From assembly GCF_019856455.1 (NCBI RefSeq), contig NZ_CP082205.1:1488001-1552000 (forward strand): 64,000 nucleotides of DNA, given 5' to 3'. Shown here piece by piece: positions 53,329 to 62,855 of the stretch (positions are counted from its first letter, which is position 1; every line of letters begins with the position of its first letter). The position numbers and the translations under genes were made by a program. The notes below the pieces were generated by a model. That model saw nothing but the letters and a program-made list of their open reading frames with translations, had not been told where the DNA came from and did no database searches. Source of the stretch: Streptococcus suis. Its GTDB lineage: Bacteria > Bacillota > Bacilli > Lactobacillales > Streptococcaceae.

Positions 53329-54042
53329 TTATTCTGCAATCAGAGTTTCCAAACCAACTTTCATCATATCCGTGAAAGTATTTTGACGCTCTTCTGCTGT
53401 GGTGTCTTCTTCTGGATTGACCAAGCTATCTGAAATCGTCATAATGGCAAGCGTTTGAACGCCAAACTTAGCACCTAGGTAATAAAGTGCAGCTGCTTCC
53501 ATTTCGACTGCCTTGACACCTAGTTGACCTAATTCTAAGTTGCGGCTAAACAATTTTGGAGAATAGAAACTATCTGATGATAAAACATTGCCAACATGCG
53601 TTGTCATATTGAGTTCTTTGGCGATATGATAAGCCTTATCTAAAAGACCAAAATCAGCGATTTGTGGCAAATCGTACTCTGGCCAGTCAATATTGATCAT
53701 ACGAGAATTAGTTGCGGCTGCTTGCGCCAAAACCAATTCACGAACATGAACATCCTTGTTGAGCGAACCTGCAGTTCCTACACGGATTAGCTTTTTCACA
53801 CCGTAGTCATTGATGAGTTCATGAGCATAAATCGAGATAGAAGGCATCCCCATACCTGTTCCCATGACAGAGACACGATGACCCTTGTAGGTACCTGTGT
53901 AGCCGAACATATTGCGAACTTCGTTGAAGCAAACGGCATCTTCAAGGAAGTTTTCAGCGATAAATTTAGCACGAAGTGGATCACCAGGAAGCAAAATCTT
54001 ATCAGCGATTTCGCCTGGTTTTGCAGAAATATGAATAGACAT
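53329..54042 (-). CDS. deoD: Purine nucleoside phosphorylase DeoD
   Basis: A hexameric phosphorylase of purine (deoxy)nucleosides. The 237-residue protein begins [33 protein letters not shown], with RVGTAGSLN and [30 protein letters not shown]. Last gene of the nucleoside salvage cluster, 32 nt after punA. Confidence 0.96.
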   Translation of the reverse strand: MSIHISAKPGEIADKILLPGDPLRAKFIAENFLEDAVCFNEVRNMFGYTGTYKGHRVSVMGTGMGMPSISIYAHELINDYGVKKLIRVGTAGSLNKDVHVRELVLAQAAATNSRMINIDWPEYDLPQIADFGLLDKAYHIAKELNMTTHVGNVLSSDSFYSPKLFSRNLELGQLGVKAVEMEAAALYYLGAKFGVQTLAIMTISDSLVNPEEDTTAEERQNTFTDMMKVGLETLIAE

Positions 54043-54074
54043 GTAATGTACCTCTTTGTTCTATTTTCGAATGC

Positions 54075-54884
54075 TTACAACTCAGCCAAGATAGCTTTCA
54101 CCAATCCCTTGAAGTTGCCCTTGATTTGCTCGGTTACTTCTACAACTTCTTCGTGATTGAGTTCAGATTGGAAACCAGCCGCAAAGTTTGTGATAGCAGA
54201 AATACCCAAGACTTTCATACCTGAGTGAGCTGCCACGATAACTTCTGGTACTGTTGACATACCGACTGCGTGGGCACCCATAGTCTTGAAGGCCAAGATT
54301 TCAGCAGGAGTCTCGTAGGTAGGACCTGTCACACCAAGGTAGACACCATCGTCCAACTTGATACTCAATTTTTCCGCAACGGCATGGGCTTTTTCACGGT
54401 ATTCTTTTGTATAGGCATTTGACATATCTGGGAAACGTGGACCAAATTCTTCCAAATTTTCGCCAATCAATGGATTTTGACCAGTCATGTTGATGTGGTC
54501 TGTAATGACCATAAGGGTACCTGGACCGTAGCCGATACCACCTGCGGCATTAGTAACAATCACGCCTTCACAACCAAGAGCTTTCATGACACGGACTGGG
54601 AAAGTCACAACTTCCATCGGATTTCCTTCGTAGAAATGGAAACGACCTTGAAGTGCTAAAACCTTACGTCCTGCCAAATCACCGTAAACCAACTTCCCAG
54701 CATGACCAACAACTGTTGATTTACCCCAGTTTGGAATGTCTGCATAGTCGATGACAATGGCATTTTCAACCTCTTGAGCCAATTCACCCAAGCCAGAACC
54801 CAAAATCAAACCGAATTCAGGTTTTACCAAACCTTTTTCTTCCAAGAACGTTTTTGTTTCATTGATTTTTGCAAGTAAACTCAT
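54075..54884 (-). CDS. punA: Purine nucleoside phosphorylase I (PNP, trimeric type)
   Basis: 269 residues. Phosphate and purine site motifs are LILGSGLGELAQEV, QGRFHFYEGNPMEVVTFPVRVMKALG, VTNAAGGIG and GPTYETPAEILAFKTMGAHAVGMSTVPEV. It splits inosine/guanosine-type nucleosides and complements DeoD specificity. It lies 11 nt after the arsC-like gene. Confidence 0.95.
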   Translation of the reverse strand: MSLLAKINETKTFLEEKGLVKPEFGLILGSGLGELAQEVENAIVIDYADIPNWGKSTVVGHAGKLVYGDLAGRKVLALQGRFHFYEGNPMEVVTFPVRVMKALGCEGVIVTNAAGGIGYGPGTLMVITDHINMTGQNPLIGENLEEFGPRFPDMSNAYTKEYREKAHAVAEKLSIKLDDGVYLGVTGPTYETPAEILAFKTMGAHAVGMSTVPEVIVAAHSGMKVLGISAITNFAAGFQSELNHEEVVEVTEQIKGNFKGLVKAILAEL

Positions 54885-54895
54885 ATTTTCTCCTT

Positions 54896-55252
54896 TTATA
54901 AATAATCCGACCAGTCATATTCTGGCATTTTTTCTTTGATGATTTCAAGTGGACGACAGAGGAAGGCTGTCTGCTCTCGCTCGATAATGGGGCGATTGAG
55001 AAGAGCAGGCTCTTTAACTAACCGCTCAAAGATTTCTTCTTCTGACAAGGCTAGTCGTTCTTCTTCCTTCAATCGGGTAACTGCTGAAGGTTGACTACCC
55101 ATTTTTTCCAAGAGAGCTGTCAATTCAACTCCCCTTACTGGCGTTTCCAAATAATTAACCCACTTGACTTCCATATCCTGACTAGACAGCAATATTCTTA
55201 ATTTTTGACACTTGCTACAGTCGGGATTGATATAGACCGTTAGCTTCTCCAT
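54896..55252 (-). CDS. ArsC/Spx-like thioredoxin-fold protein
   Basis: A 118-residue protein with CSKCQKLR (residues 10-17), the redox CxxC of the ArsC/YffB family, and NRPIIEREQTAFLCRPLEII near 91-110 where arsenate reductases have RPI. Its presence inside the deoB-punA-deoD salvage cluster, with starts touching the deoB stop, suggests co-expression rather than arsenic resistance. Actual substrate unknown. Confidence 0.8.
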   Translation of the reverse strand: MEKLTVYINPDCSKCQKLRILLSSQDMEVKWVNYLETPVRGVELTALLEKMGSQPSAVTRLKEEERLALSEEEIFERLVKEPALLNRPIIEREQTAFLCRPLEIIKEKMPEYDWSDYL

Positions 55253-56463
55253 TAAACTAGTTTCTCCAAGAAGCTTTCGCCAATCATTGCTGTGTCCACT
55301 CCGAAGTTTTCCGCAACGGTTGCTGAAATGTCCGCAAAATGGCCTACTGGCAAGACACCGCTACCTTTGAAAGCCTTGCTGTATGCTAAGAGTGGCACAT
55401 ATTCGCGTGTGTGATCTGTTCCAGCATAGGATGGATCATTGCCGTGGTCTGCAGTAATCAAGAGCAGGTCATCTTCACGCATATTGTCAATAATCTCTGG
55501 AATACGTGCATCAAACTCTTGCAAACAATCGCGGTAGCCTTCGATATTGCGACGGTGACCATACACAGCATCAAAGTCAACTAAGTTTGTGAAGGAGAAA
55601 CCTTCTTCGAAGTCTGATAACTTCAGAGTATCAATCAACACATCGACACCGTGCATGTTGGACTTGGTGTGACCCATATCATTTGTAATACCTGAACCAT
55701 TGAAAATATCACTGATTTTACCAACTGAGTAGGTTGGTACACCCGCATCTGCCAGTTTGTTGAGTACTGTTGCTTCAAACGGTGATACTGCATAGTCATG
55801 ACGATTTGCAGTTCGTGAGAAATTGCCTGGCTCACCAACGTAAGGACGGGCGATGATACGGCCTAGAAGAGCTGGGCGTTCAAGCGTAATGGAACGAGCG
55901 TATTCACAGATACGATACAACTCATCAAGTGGAATAATATCTTCGTGGGCTGCAATCTGTAGCACAGGGTCTGCGGAGGTATAGACGATTAACTCCCCAG
56001 TTTCCATTTGGCGAGGGCCAAAGTCATCAATGACAGCTGTACCTGAATACGGCTTGTTTGCTTCGCGGATAATTTTACGACCTGAGAATTCTTCGATTTT
56101 TGTCAAAATCTCTTCAGGGAAACCATCCCAGAATGTATCAAATGGCTCAGTAATATTGAGGCCCATGATTTCCCAGTGGCCTGTCATGGTGTCTTTTCCG
56201 AGCGACACTTCTTCCAGCTTGGTCACGTAGCCAGTTGGATGACTTTCAGCAGGAACCGTCGCAAGAGCTGTGTCACGAGGGATGTTCCCAAGACCAATTT
56301 TTGCCATATTTGGCACTGCAAGACCTGCTTTTTCAGAGATGTGACCGAGAGTGTCAGATTCTGTATCTGCTACACCCGCATTGAAAAATTTATCTGAGTC
56401 TGGTGCTGCGCCGATTCCGACAGAGTCCATAACTACCAAGTGAACACGTTTAAATTTAGGCAT
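55252..56463 (-). CDS. deoB: Phosphopentomutase
   Basis: It interconverts (deoxy)ribose-1- and -5-phosphate, feeding nucleoside sugars into the pentose pathway next to rpiA. The 403-residue form starts [22 protein letters not shown], the metal-binding N-terminus. [26 protein letters not shown] (near 335) supplies further metal ligands. ATG 56463 has AAAGGAGA upstream; the frame extends to 56496 but without a ribosome site. Confidence 0.95.
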   Translation of the reverse strand: MPKFKRVHLVVMDSVGIGAAPDSDKFFNAGVADTESDTLGHISEKAGLAVPNMAKIGLGNIPRDTALATVPAESHPTGYVTKLEEVSLGKDTMTGHWEIMGLNITEPFDTFWDGFPEEILTKIEEFSGRKIIREANKPYSGTAVIDDFGPRQMETGELIVYTSADPVLQIAAHEDIIPLDELYRICEYARSITLERPALLGRIIARPYVGEPGNFSRTANRHDYAVSPFEATVLNKLADAGVPTYSVGKISDIFNGSGITNDMGHTKSNMHGVDVLIDTLKLSDFEEGFSFTNLVDFDAVYGHRRNIEGYRDCLQEFDARIPEIIDNMREDDLLLITADHGNDPSYAGTDHTREYVPLLAYSKAFKGSGVLPVGHFADISATVAENFGVDTAMIGESFLEKLV

Positions 56464-56738
56464 AATTGTCTCCTTTATTTGAATAGTTAGATTCAACCAA
56501 AATCAACGTCCAACCAAGTTGCTAGACTGGAAATTATCGTTACCACATCTAATCATTTTAATGAGGTGCAATACTTATACAGTCACAGCTCTCGGCATCA
56601 AACTTCCTAACTATCAAAACTAGATACTGTTATTCGCTTCACTGCCTGCTGTTCAGCTATCGCTTTTTCAGTACCTATCATCTGACTGCTACGAGGTAAG
56701 GGGATAGATTTTTGAAGAGTCTAAACGTTCGTGTTTTC

Positions 56739-56744
56739 ATTATA
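56739..56744 (-). promoter_or_regulatory. -10 box of the deoB operon (extended)
   Basis: TATGGTATAAT on the minus strand is an extended -10 directly after the rpiA terminator. The roughly 270 bp between it and deoB contain no gene. Confidence 0.55.
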
Positions 56745-56748
56745 CCAT

Positions 56749-56786
56749 AAAAAAGCCTCTCATTGTACCAAAATGAGAAGCGGTTT
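56749..56786 (-). terminator. Terminator of rpiA
   Basis: GCTTCTCATT and AATGAGAGGC pair around TTGGTAC, with TTTTTTA following on the minus strand. Confidence 0.85.
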
Positions 56787-56790
56787 CAAT

Positions 56791-57465
56791 TTATTTCTTT
56801 TCGATGAGGTTCGGTCCTTCTGGTGTACCGACAATTACCTTAGAAATCAAGCCAATAAAGAGACCGTGTTCAACGACGCCAACTGTTTTATCCAGTTCAT
56901 CCGCCAAGGCATATGTATCTTCTATTCTGCGCAAATCAAGGTCAATGATAAAGTTCTGCATATCCGTGATATGTTTTTCTCCATTACGCATACGAAAACT
57001 TGGACGATACCCTTTTTTCTCAAAGAATCGATAAAGATTTTCCGCTCCGTACTGCACGACTTCCACCGGCAACTTGAAGGCACCTAGGGTATCTACCACC
57101 TTAGACTCATCGACAATCCAGATGCAGTCCTTACTATTGACTGCTACCACTTTCTCCATGAGAAGCGCTGCACCACCGCCTTTAATCCCATTGAAGTCTC
57201 CATCAACCTCATCTGCTCCATCCACCGTCAAGTCCACATATTCGACTTCGTCGATATTTTTTAGGGGAATCCCAAGGGACGCAGCGTGCTCAGCCGTGGC
57301 ATGAGAGGTCGTTACGCCTGTGATCTGTAGTCCTTCTTCTGCAACCCGGCGGCCAATCTCCTGCACGAAATAGTATGCTGTCGAGCCAGTACCCAGCCCA
57401 ACAATCATCCCGTCCGTCACAAATTCCGCCACCTTAATCCCAACTTGCTCTTTAAGGTTTGTCAT
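56791..57465 (-). CDS. rpiA: Ribose-5-phosphate isomerase A
   Basis: It interconverts ribose-5-phosphate and ribulose-5-phosphate. The 224-residue protein starts [20 protein letters not shown] after [48 protein letters not shown] and [12 protein letters not shown] are the expected active-site motifs. An extended -10 (GTGGTATAAT) lies in the 80-bp gap after hsdM. Confidence 0.96.
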   Translation of the reverse strand: MTNLKEQVGIKVAEFVTDGMIVGLGTGSTAYYFVQEIGRRVAEEGLQITGVTTSHATAEHAASLGIPLKNIDEVEYVDLTVDGADEVDGDFNGIKGGGAALLMEKVVAVNSKDCIWIVDESKVVDTLGAFKLPVEVVQYGAENLYRFFEKKGYRPSFRMRNGEKHITDMQNFIIDLDLRRIEDTYALADELDKTVGVVEHGLFIGLISKVIVGTPEGPNLIEKK

Positions 57466-57543
57466 CTTTGTCTCCTTTGAAGTCATTCATGAGATAATTA
57501 TACCACGAACTGGTTTAAGAGGATAGCGAATACATAAAATTAA

Positions 57544-59139
57544 CTACTTCATTTTTTCCAGAAAGCTAGTTAATTCTGCCTGTGCTTCTGGTGTGGTGCC
57601 GACTAGCTGACCTAGCATGGCTTCAAGCTGGGCTGTAGTTGCTGCGATTTCCTTATCGGTCTGGGCCAGCTTGTCCGCAAGCTCTGTTAGTGGAACAACT
57701 GGCTCTTCCTCAAAGGTATCGACATAGCGAGGGATGTTGAGGTTGTAGTCGTTTTCCACAATCTCCTCAAAGTTAGCTAGGTGGGCAAACTTGTCCACAT
57801 CCTGACGGTCTTGATAGACTTTCAAAATCTTGGCGATATGGCCATCGGTCATGATATTTTGGTTTTTGCCCTTGTCAAATTCTTTAGATGCATCGATAAA
57901 GAGAACATCTTTGCTGGTGCGGTTTTTCTTGAGAATGATGACTGTGGTTGGAATGGAGGTATTATAAAAGATGTTGGCTGGCAGGCCAATCACGGTGTCA
58001 ATGGCTCCTTCTTCTAGAAGATGCTGACGGATTTTCTGCTCTGCATTTCCCCTAAAGAGAACCCCGTGAGGGAGGACAATTGCCATGACGCCTGAATGCT
58101 TGAGGTGGTAGAAACCATGAAGGAGGAAGGCGAAGTCAGCCTTGGACTTGGGTGCAAGGACACCATAGCTGGAGAAACGTGCATCTTGCAGGAAACCAGC
58201 GTCCCCACTCCACTTCTGAGAATAAGGTGGGTTCATGAGTACCCCGTCAAAGTCTGTCGGCTCGGTCGTTGGCCAGTCCGCATCAAGGGTATCACCAACA
58301 TGAAGTTTTTGGTTCTCAATAGCAACCCCGTGGAGCATCATGTTCATGCGGGCCAGGTTGTAGGTCGAGGTGTTAATCTCCTGACCGAAGTAGGAAACGG
58401 TCGAAGCCTCTTTACTGTAACGTTTGGCGTTAAGAAGGAGGGAACCTGACCCCATGGTTGGGTCATAGAGGGTCATACCCTTTTGATGTTCCCGTCCGAG
58501 GAAGACAATCTGGGTCATGAGGTGGGAAACGGCTTGAGGTGTATAGAACTCCCCTGCTTTCTTTCCAGAGTCGCTGGCAAACTGACCAATCAGGTACTCA
58601 TAAGCATCTCCCAAGACATCCCCATCATGGTTGCTGAGATTGAGTTCATGGAGTTCTTTGATCAGGGCTGAAATGACCTGATTCTGCTTTTGCGGTGTTG
58701 GTCCTAGCTTTTTAGAGTAGAGGTCGATGTCTTCAAAAAGGTTTTCAAAAATCTCGTTGGACTGCTCAATATCACGGAAGCCCTGTGCCAAATCTTCCAA
58801 CTGGAAGTTGCTGGTGTGGACTTTTGCCACCAAGGCCGTAAAAGTCAGACCAGGCTCGATAAAGTAACCCAGCTCATCATCAAGGACATCTAGCAAATCT
58901 TCCTTAACATCTGGATCCGCAAAATTTTCTTCATAGAGCCTTTGAGCCTGTGACAAACTATCAAAGGATTCATCAAGGTTGTCACACACTGCCAAAAGCA
59001 ACTTATCTGATAGGTATTTGTAGAAAATCAAGCCCAAAAGGTAGGACTTGTATTCGTTAGCGTCCATCTTGCCACGGAGAATATCCGCTGCATTCCAAAG
59101 AGACTGGTAAAGGGATTGTGAGTTGTTTGAATTGTTCAT
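57544..59139 (-). CDS. hsdM: Type I restriction-modification methyltransferase subunit
   Basis: The adenine-N6 methylation subunit. The 531-residue protein has the helical N-terminal domain (SLWNAADILRGKMDANEYKSYLLGLIFYKYLSDKL), GEFYTPQAVSHLM, the SAM motif YDPTMGSGSLLLNAKRY (near 225) and the catalytic NPPY (LMNPPYSQKW, near 305). It is the last gene of the locus, separated from hsdS by 857 bp that hold predicted small RNA genes, so it may have its own promoter. Confidence 0.96.
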   Translation of the reverse strand: MNNSNNSQSLYQSLWNAADILRGKMDANEYKSYLLGLIFYKYLSDKLLLAVCDNLDESFDSLSQAQRLYEENFADPDVKEDLLDVLDDELGYFIEPGLTFTALVAKVHTSNFQLEDLAQGFRDIEQSNEIFENLFEDIDLYSKKLGPTPQKQNQVISALIKELHELNLSNHDGDVLGDAYEYLIGQFASDSGKKAGEFYTPQAVSHLMTQIVFLGREHQKGMTLYDPTMGSGSLLLNAKRYSKEASTVSYFGQEINTSTYNLARMNMMLHGVAIENQKLHVGDTLDADWPTTEPTDFDGVLMNPPYSQKWSGDAGFLQDARFSSYGVLAPKSKADFAFLLHGFYHLKHSGVMAIVLPHGVLFRGNAEQKIRQHLLEEGAIDTVIGLPANIFYNTSIPTTVIILKKNRTSKDVLFIDASKEFDKGKNQNIMTDGHIAKILKVYQDRQDVDKFAHLANFEEIVENDYNLNIPRYVDTFEEEPVVPLTELADKLAQTDKEIAATTAQLEAMLGQLVGTTPEAQAELTSFLEKMK

Positions 59140-59165
59140 GTCTGTGATTCTTTCTAAAGATATGG

Positions 59166-59171
59166 TATAAT
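59166..59171 (+). promoter_or_regulatory. Extended -10 box reading into the short ORF
   Basis: TATGGTATAAT on the plus strand has a TG-extended -10 without a clear -35. It would start a transcript near 59178 whose leader holds GACGGTGGTTCCAAC and GGAGGTGGTGC. Confidence 0.5.
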
Positions 59172-59226
59172 AGATAAGTAGAGAAATATGACGGTGGTTC
59201 CAACTTTCTAACTGGAGGTGGTGCTT

Positions 59227-59325
59227 ATGGAAATAAGTCCGAAATCTTACAGAAAGGCTAGCCTATACTTGATGGTAAGTAAACTTACTCATCAAGTAAC
59301 GACAAATCCTATTCGATTTGTCTAA
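59227..59325 (+). CDS. Short ORF (32 aa) with a strong ribosome site
   Basis: A frame starting MEISPKSYRKASLYLMVSKL and ending TTNPIRFV, preceded by GGAGGTGGTGCTT. The leader is like those of type I toxin mRNAs, but the peptide is not obviously membrane-spanning, so it may be a decayed or unrelated gene. Predicted small RNAs lie on the opposite strand beyond it. Confidence 0.35.
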   Translation: MEISPKSYRKASLYLMVSKLTHQVTTNPIRFV

Positions 59326-59441
59326 GGCTCGCACTAGCTCGATTTTTGAAAAATATCGTTTCAAAAATCTCACGTCGGAGGTACCTGCTCAAATTAGCAT
59401 TAGTTGAACCAGTCTAATCTAATAATTCTTTATATCAAATA

Positions 59442-59566
59442 AAAAAACAAAAAATAAAACCGTCAATATTTTGGGACACTGACGATTTTATTTTAATATA
59501 AAACAAACATTGTGAACCACCGAAATGGCTCTACTAGGAGTTGGATTGCCGTCCAACTCTTTTTCT
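59442..59566 (-). ncRNA. Predicted small RNA 1
   Basis: Promoter TTGATT (59596-59601), 17-bp spacer, TAAAAT (59573-59578). The transcript would contain the hairpin GAGTTGGACGGCAATCCAACTC and the box TTTCGGTGGTTC, and end at a long stem (AAAATAAAATCGTCA paired with TGACGGTTTTATTTT) plus T run. About 125 nt with no ORF. Confidence 0.6.
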
Positions 59567-59639
59567 ATGCTTATTTTAACAAAATATCGTCAGTTAATCA
59601 AGATTTTTATATGGTGACTTAGGGGGAATGAAACATCTG

Positions 59640-59760
59640 ATGAAAATAAAAAATAATCCGTCCCCACTTTCGGCAAGTTGAACGGATTATTTCTGTAAAT
59701 ATGAGCCACCGTCTTAAACGGTTCTACTGAGAGTTGGATTGCCGTCCAACTCTTTTTCTG
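59640..59760 (-). ncRNA. Predicted small RNA 2 (paralogue of 1)
   Basis: Promoter TTGACG (59789-59794), 17-bp spacer, TAGAAT (59766-59771). The transcript carries the same GAGTTGGACGGCAATCCAACTC hairpin, then ACCGT-TTAAG-ACGGT and GGTGGCTC, and ends at the AATAATCCGT/ACGGATTATT stem with a T run. The terminator stems of the two copies differ while the 5' hairpin is kept. Confidence 0.65.
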
Positions 59761-59825
59761 TGCTCATTCTATCAGAATATCAACCGTTCGTCAATAAATA
59801 TAATGGGAATTAGGAGGGCGAGAGG

Positions 59826-59993
59826 CTAGGCAAAAAGCCCAGCGCCACTTCTTAGAGTTCGTGTCAACATCTCAGCGCAGTGGTTGATTGGCAGATTTAT
59901 TCGTGTTTCACACTCCAAATCCGACCTAATCAACTGTGCGGGGGTGGGAAGACGAACTCTTTTTTATACCAGTCGAGTTCTTTCCCACTCCCT
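59826..59993. repeat. Intergenic inverted repeats 3' of hsdS
   Basis: Two hairpins: GCGCAGTGGTTGATT with AATCAACTGTGCG (about 59874-59940), and GGGTGGGAAGACGAACTC with GAGTTCTTTCCCACTCCC (59943-59992). The second has a T run in its loop and could end hsdS transcription, although its tail is not T-rich. No gene seen. Confidence 0.55.
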
Positions 59994-59996
59994 GAA

Positions 59997-61172
59997 TTAT
60001 ACAAATAATTTACGGAGTAGAGTCTTTTTCATCTCTTTCAAGCTAGCCAACTTGTCCTCCACTTGAGCAATCTCTTGGTCAAGGGTTTGGAAGAAAGTGC
60101 CGATAGCTTCCTGTTCGGGGAGGGATGGGAGTTGAACTAAAATAGAACCAAATAAATCCAGATCTAAATTTCTTCGAACAATACTTGCACCTTGAACCGA
60201 CGCTTGAGCATATTCAAAGAACATCTTCGGTAAACGTAAAACCGTAGCCAAATAAAGTTCATTTGGGCCATTTATATTAAATACTTTGTAACTAGGAGAC
60301 ACAATCCCAATTTCAAATTTAGCATTATAATTGATGTTTCCTAACCATAAATTTTGAGGTGATAAAACAACCATTCCTCTTTTTATTATTTTGTATCCAA
60401 TATTACTTTCTCCACTTACACGACCTGACCTTGGTTCTATTCCACTATTAGTAGAACTCAATAATTCAAATTGATTTTCAATCTCAGATTTCTTGTTATA
60501 TTCAACCAAGACTTCCCCCAACTTGACTTCCTTCCAGTCGTCTTCAAAGCCTTGGAAGCGGAGGGCTGGTTTGGTTTGTCCCTTGGCTGGAAAGAGGAGT
60601 TTGAGATAGGTCTTCTTCTGCTCCTTGAGCGTGTCCAACTTACGCTGTTGAAGGGTGATGTGGCGGTCCAGGGTGGAGAAGAAAGTGCCGATGGCTTCTT
60701 GTTCGGGGAGGGAGGGGATGACAAAATTTAATGTCGAAAAATCAGAATAACTTATACTCCGTCCATCCCTTATTCCATATGTAACTGTTTCAAGTTTTTT
60801 TATGAAATTCGGACTAGTTAACACATGTCGCCAAAATTTTGACGAGTTTTCTTCCTTAAAATCCAATATTGTGTAGGCAGGTGATGTCAGTCCCTCTATC
60901 TCAGACCATGCAAATCCTCCTTGAAATGATCGAAGATGAATTACAAATTGACCCGGTAAAACACGCTTATAATTCGCTACCGCTTCCTTATCATATTTGA
61001 TGTCAATTCCTATTTCATCTCGTCTAATCATCCCAAGTTCTTGAGAAGCTGACAAAATTGGTAAATCTGCATACCCTTTGTCAGACACAATCTTAAAAAT
61101 CTCCATTGCCTTCCGCAGTTCCCAAGCGTCAGTGTAGCCTTGAAAACGATAATGTGGCAACTTCTTAGTCAT
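59997..61172 (-). CDS. hsdS: Type I restriction-modification specificity subunit
   Basis: It sets the target sequence of the HsdMRS complex. The 391-residue protein has two target-recognition domains, each followed by a conserved helical repeat (LPEQEAIGTFFSTLDRHITL near 180 and LPEQEAIGTFFQTLDQEIAQ near 360). The repeats are similar in DNA too and can serve as recombination points. ATG 61172 has GGAG 6 nt upstream and overlaps the SIR2-like stop by 8 nt. No second hsdS or recombinase is visible nearby. Confidence 0.93.
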   Translation of the reverse strand: MTKKLPHYRFQGYTDAWELRKAMEIFKIVSDKGYADLPILSASQELGMIRRDEIGIDIKYDKEAVANYKRVLPGQFVIHLRSFQGGFAWSEIEGLTSPAYTILDFKEENSSKFWRHVLTSPNFIKKLETVTYGIRDGRSISYSDFSTLNFVIPSLPEQEAIGTFFSTLDRHITLQQRKLDTLKEQKKTYLKLLFPAKGQTKPALRFQGFEDDWKEVKLGEVLVEYNKKSEIENQFELLSSTNSGIEPRSGRVSGESNIGYKIIKRGMVVLSPQNLWLGNINYNAKFEIGIVSPSYKVFNINGPNELYLATVLRLPKMFFEYAQASVQGASIVRRNLDLDLFGSILVQLPSLPEQEAIGTFFQTLDQEIAQVEDKLASLKEMKKTLLRKLFV

Positions 61173-62682
61173 TTGTAACTCCAATCCCTGATAAAAATTC
61201 TTTCGAAACAATATACTCACTCCATTTTTTACCATCTACCAATCGTTCTTTATTGACTAGTAAGTAGTGTATTTGCTCGGAGTTACTAACTTTTAACTTC
61301 TTAGCCAAAGCGTCAGATCTATCAGTAATATCTTGAGAGTTATCTAAATCAACTATGATAAATTTTTTTCCATCCCTCTCTATAAGCGTTCGTATAATCC
61401 CATTTATATGTTCATCATCAATATTGAAACCAAAACCAATAGAGCAAATAAAATCAGATTGTTTTAACTGATTGTAAAAGTCAACATACTTTATTGACAT
61501 ATCTATGGACGTCATAGGCTTCGTACCACTTTGTGTAAATATCAATGGCACAGCAAAATGAGAGTAATTATTAAATACCTCTTTCGAAATAACAGTATTC
61601 ATATAAGGATCATAGTACTCATTGAGACTTCCATTTAAAAATATAACCTCATGGTCTTTAAGTTTTTGACCAATTAAATTATTAACATAATTTGAAGTGG
61701 CTACTGTAGTTATCTCAATAGTATCTTGTTCACTTAAATCATCATAATATTCTGTGTTATCATCAGTGATAGTACATGTTCCTTCAATATATTCATGAAC
61801 AGAATGTAAAAATATACTAATATTGCAAAATTTCCCCCACTCAGTTTTTGGGGTATAAAGATAATGCCAATTACTATCAATTACAGATTTGTAATCAAGA
61901 ACATCAGCATAGATTTGTTCTATGATGTCAAAAGCCACATCAACAATAATATGGGGATCAATTGGTCTAGAACGAGATAATAGCTCCAGCCCCTTGACAC
62001 CAGCAGACTGATAATTAACAGATAAATTTCCTCCTAGATCATCAAATATATCTAGCTCAATATCATCCTTTGAAAAAATATTCTCCTGAAGATTTTTTGA
62101 CAAGGTTTCACTCATTGCTCCAATATGCAACTGAAAAGTAGACTTGATAATATCTCCTAAGAGCTCTTTTTCTTCTTCTCTTACAAATTTATATTTTTTA
62201 TAGTATGTCAAAAGTATAGCCAAATAATTACTTTGAAAAAGAGCATTACCTTCCTTAAAGAAATCATTGTACCTTAATTGCTGGTTTATATTGATTTCGC
62301 TATATTCTTTTTCTAAATCCAACTTTACTTTTTCTCTAAAATCTCGTATTAAAATCCCTCTATTATTAAGAACCGATTTTGCAACTTCATCAAACTGATT
62401 TATTCGACGTACAATTTCAGAACGATTATTAGTAACTGTATCCTTTATGATATTTTCATAAACACTTTCTCTAAAAGTTGTGACCTTTTTAGACTGATAC
62501 TCCTCGGGTAACCAGTTAGATGCGTATTGCGAAGTGTCAACAACTCTATCTCGATTTTCTTTAAAAATTTTCTTTGCACCTGATGCATCTCGTCTAAAAA
62601 TTTCAAGTGCAAATTTTCCACCTGTAGGCATTCCATAAGAAATTTCTGCACCTGCTCCAAACAAAAATCCAACTTTGACCAT
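61165..62682 (-). CDS. SIR2-like domain protein within the R-M locus
   Basis: A 505-residue protein. VGFLFGAGAEISYGMPTGGKFALEIF (residues 4-29) is the N-terminal nucleotide-binding motif of SIR2-like (SIR2_2) domains. VATSNYVNNLI (near 328, Asn in the TTNYD position), VIFLNGSLNEYYDP (near 346) and CSIGFGFNIDDEHINGII (413-430) follow in order. The motif that is usually LHG reads LNG, so the usual catalytic histidine appears replaced. Such domains degrade NAD+ in several anti-phage systems. Coupled to hsdS downstream; a good AAAGGAG precedes it. Confidence 0.75.
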   Translation of the reverse strand: MVKVGFLFGAGAEISYGMPTGGKFALEIFRRDASGAKKIFKENRDRVVDTSQYASNWLPEEYQSKKVTTFRESVYENIIKDTVTNNRSEIVRRINQFDEVAKSVLNNRGILIRDFREKVKLDLEKEYSEININQQLRYNDFFKEGNALFQSNYLAILLTYYKKYKFVREEEKELLGDIIKSTFQLHIGAMSETLSKNLQENIFSKDDIELDIFDDLGGNLSVNYQSAGVKGLELLSRSRPIDPHIIVDVAFDIIEQIYADVLDYKSVIDSNWHYLYTPKTEWGKFCNISIFLHSVHEYIEGTCTITDDNTEYYDDLSEQDTIEITTVATSNYVNNLIGQKLKDHEVIFLNGSLNEYYDPYMNTVISKEVFNNYSHFAVPLIFTQSGTKPMTSIDMSIKYVDFYNQLKQSDFICSIGFGFNIDDEHINGIIRTLIERDGKKFIIVDLDNSQDITDRSDALAKKLKVSNSEQIHYLLVNKERLVDGKKWSEYIVSKEFLSGIGVTND

Positions 62683-62855
62683 TAATGAATTCTCCTTTCA
62701 ATGTGAAATGATTTTAGTAAAGGGAACAAACCGCTCTCTTAATTTGATATGATATATACCACAAAATTGCCATAATAACTTTTAATTTATAATTTCAAGT
62801 CAAATCCATTTCCAACGATGACGTATTTTTGTACTTCTTCCACTTATTCTCCTTC

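Noticed and set aside
54896..55252. Arsenic resistance gene
   Set aside because: The protein is of the ArsC/YffB fold but sits in the nucleoside salvage cluster with no arsR, arsB or other resistance gene.
57544..61172. Invertible hsdS phase-variation locus
   Set aside because: Only one hsdS gene and no adjacent recombinase or silent hsdS copy are visible; the inverted repeats in the gap do not match the internal hsdS repeats.
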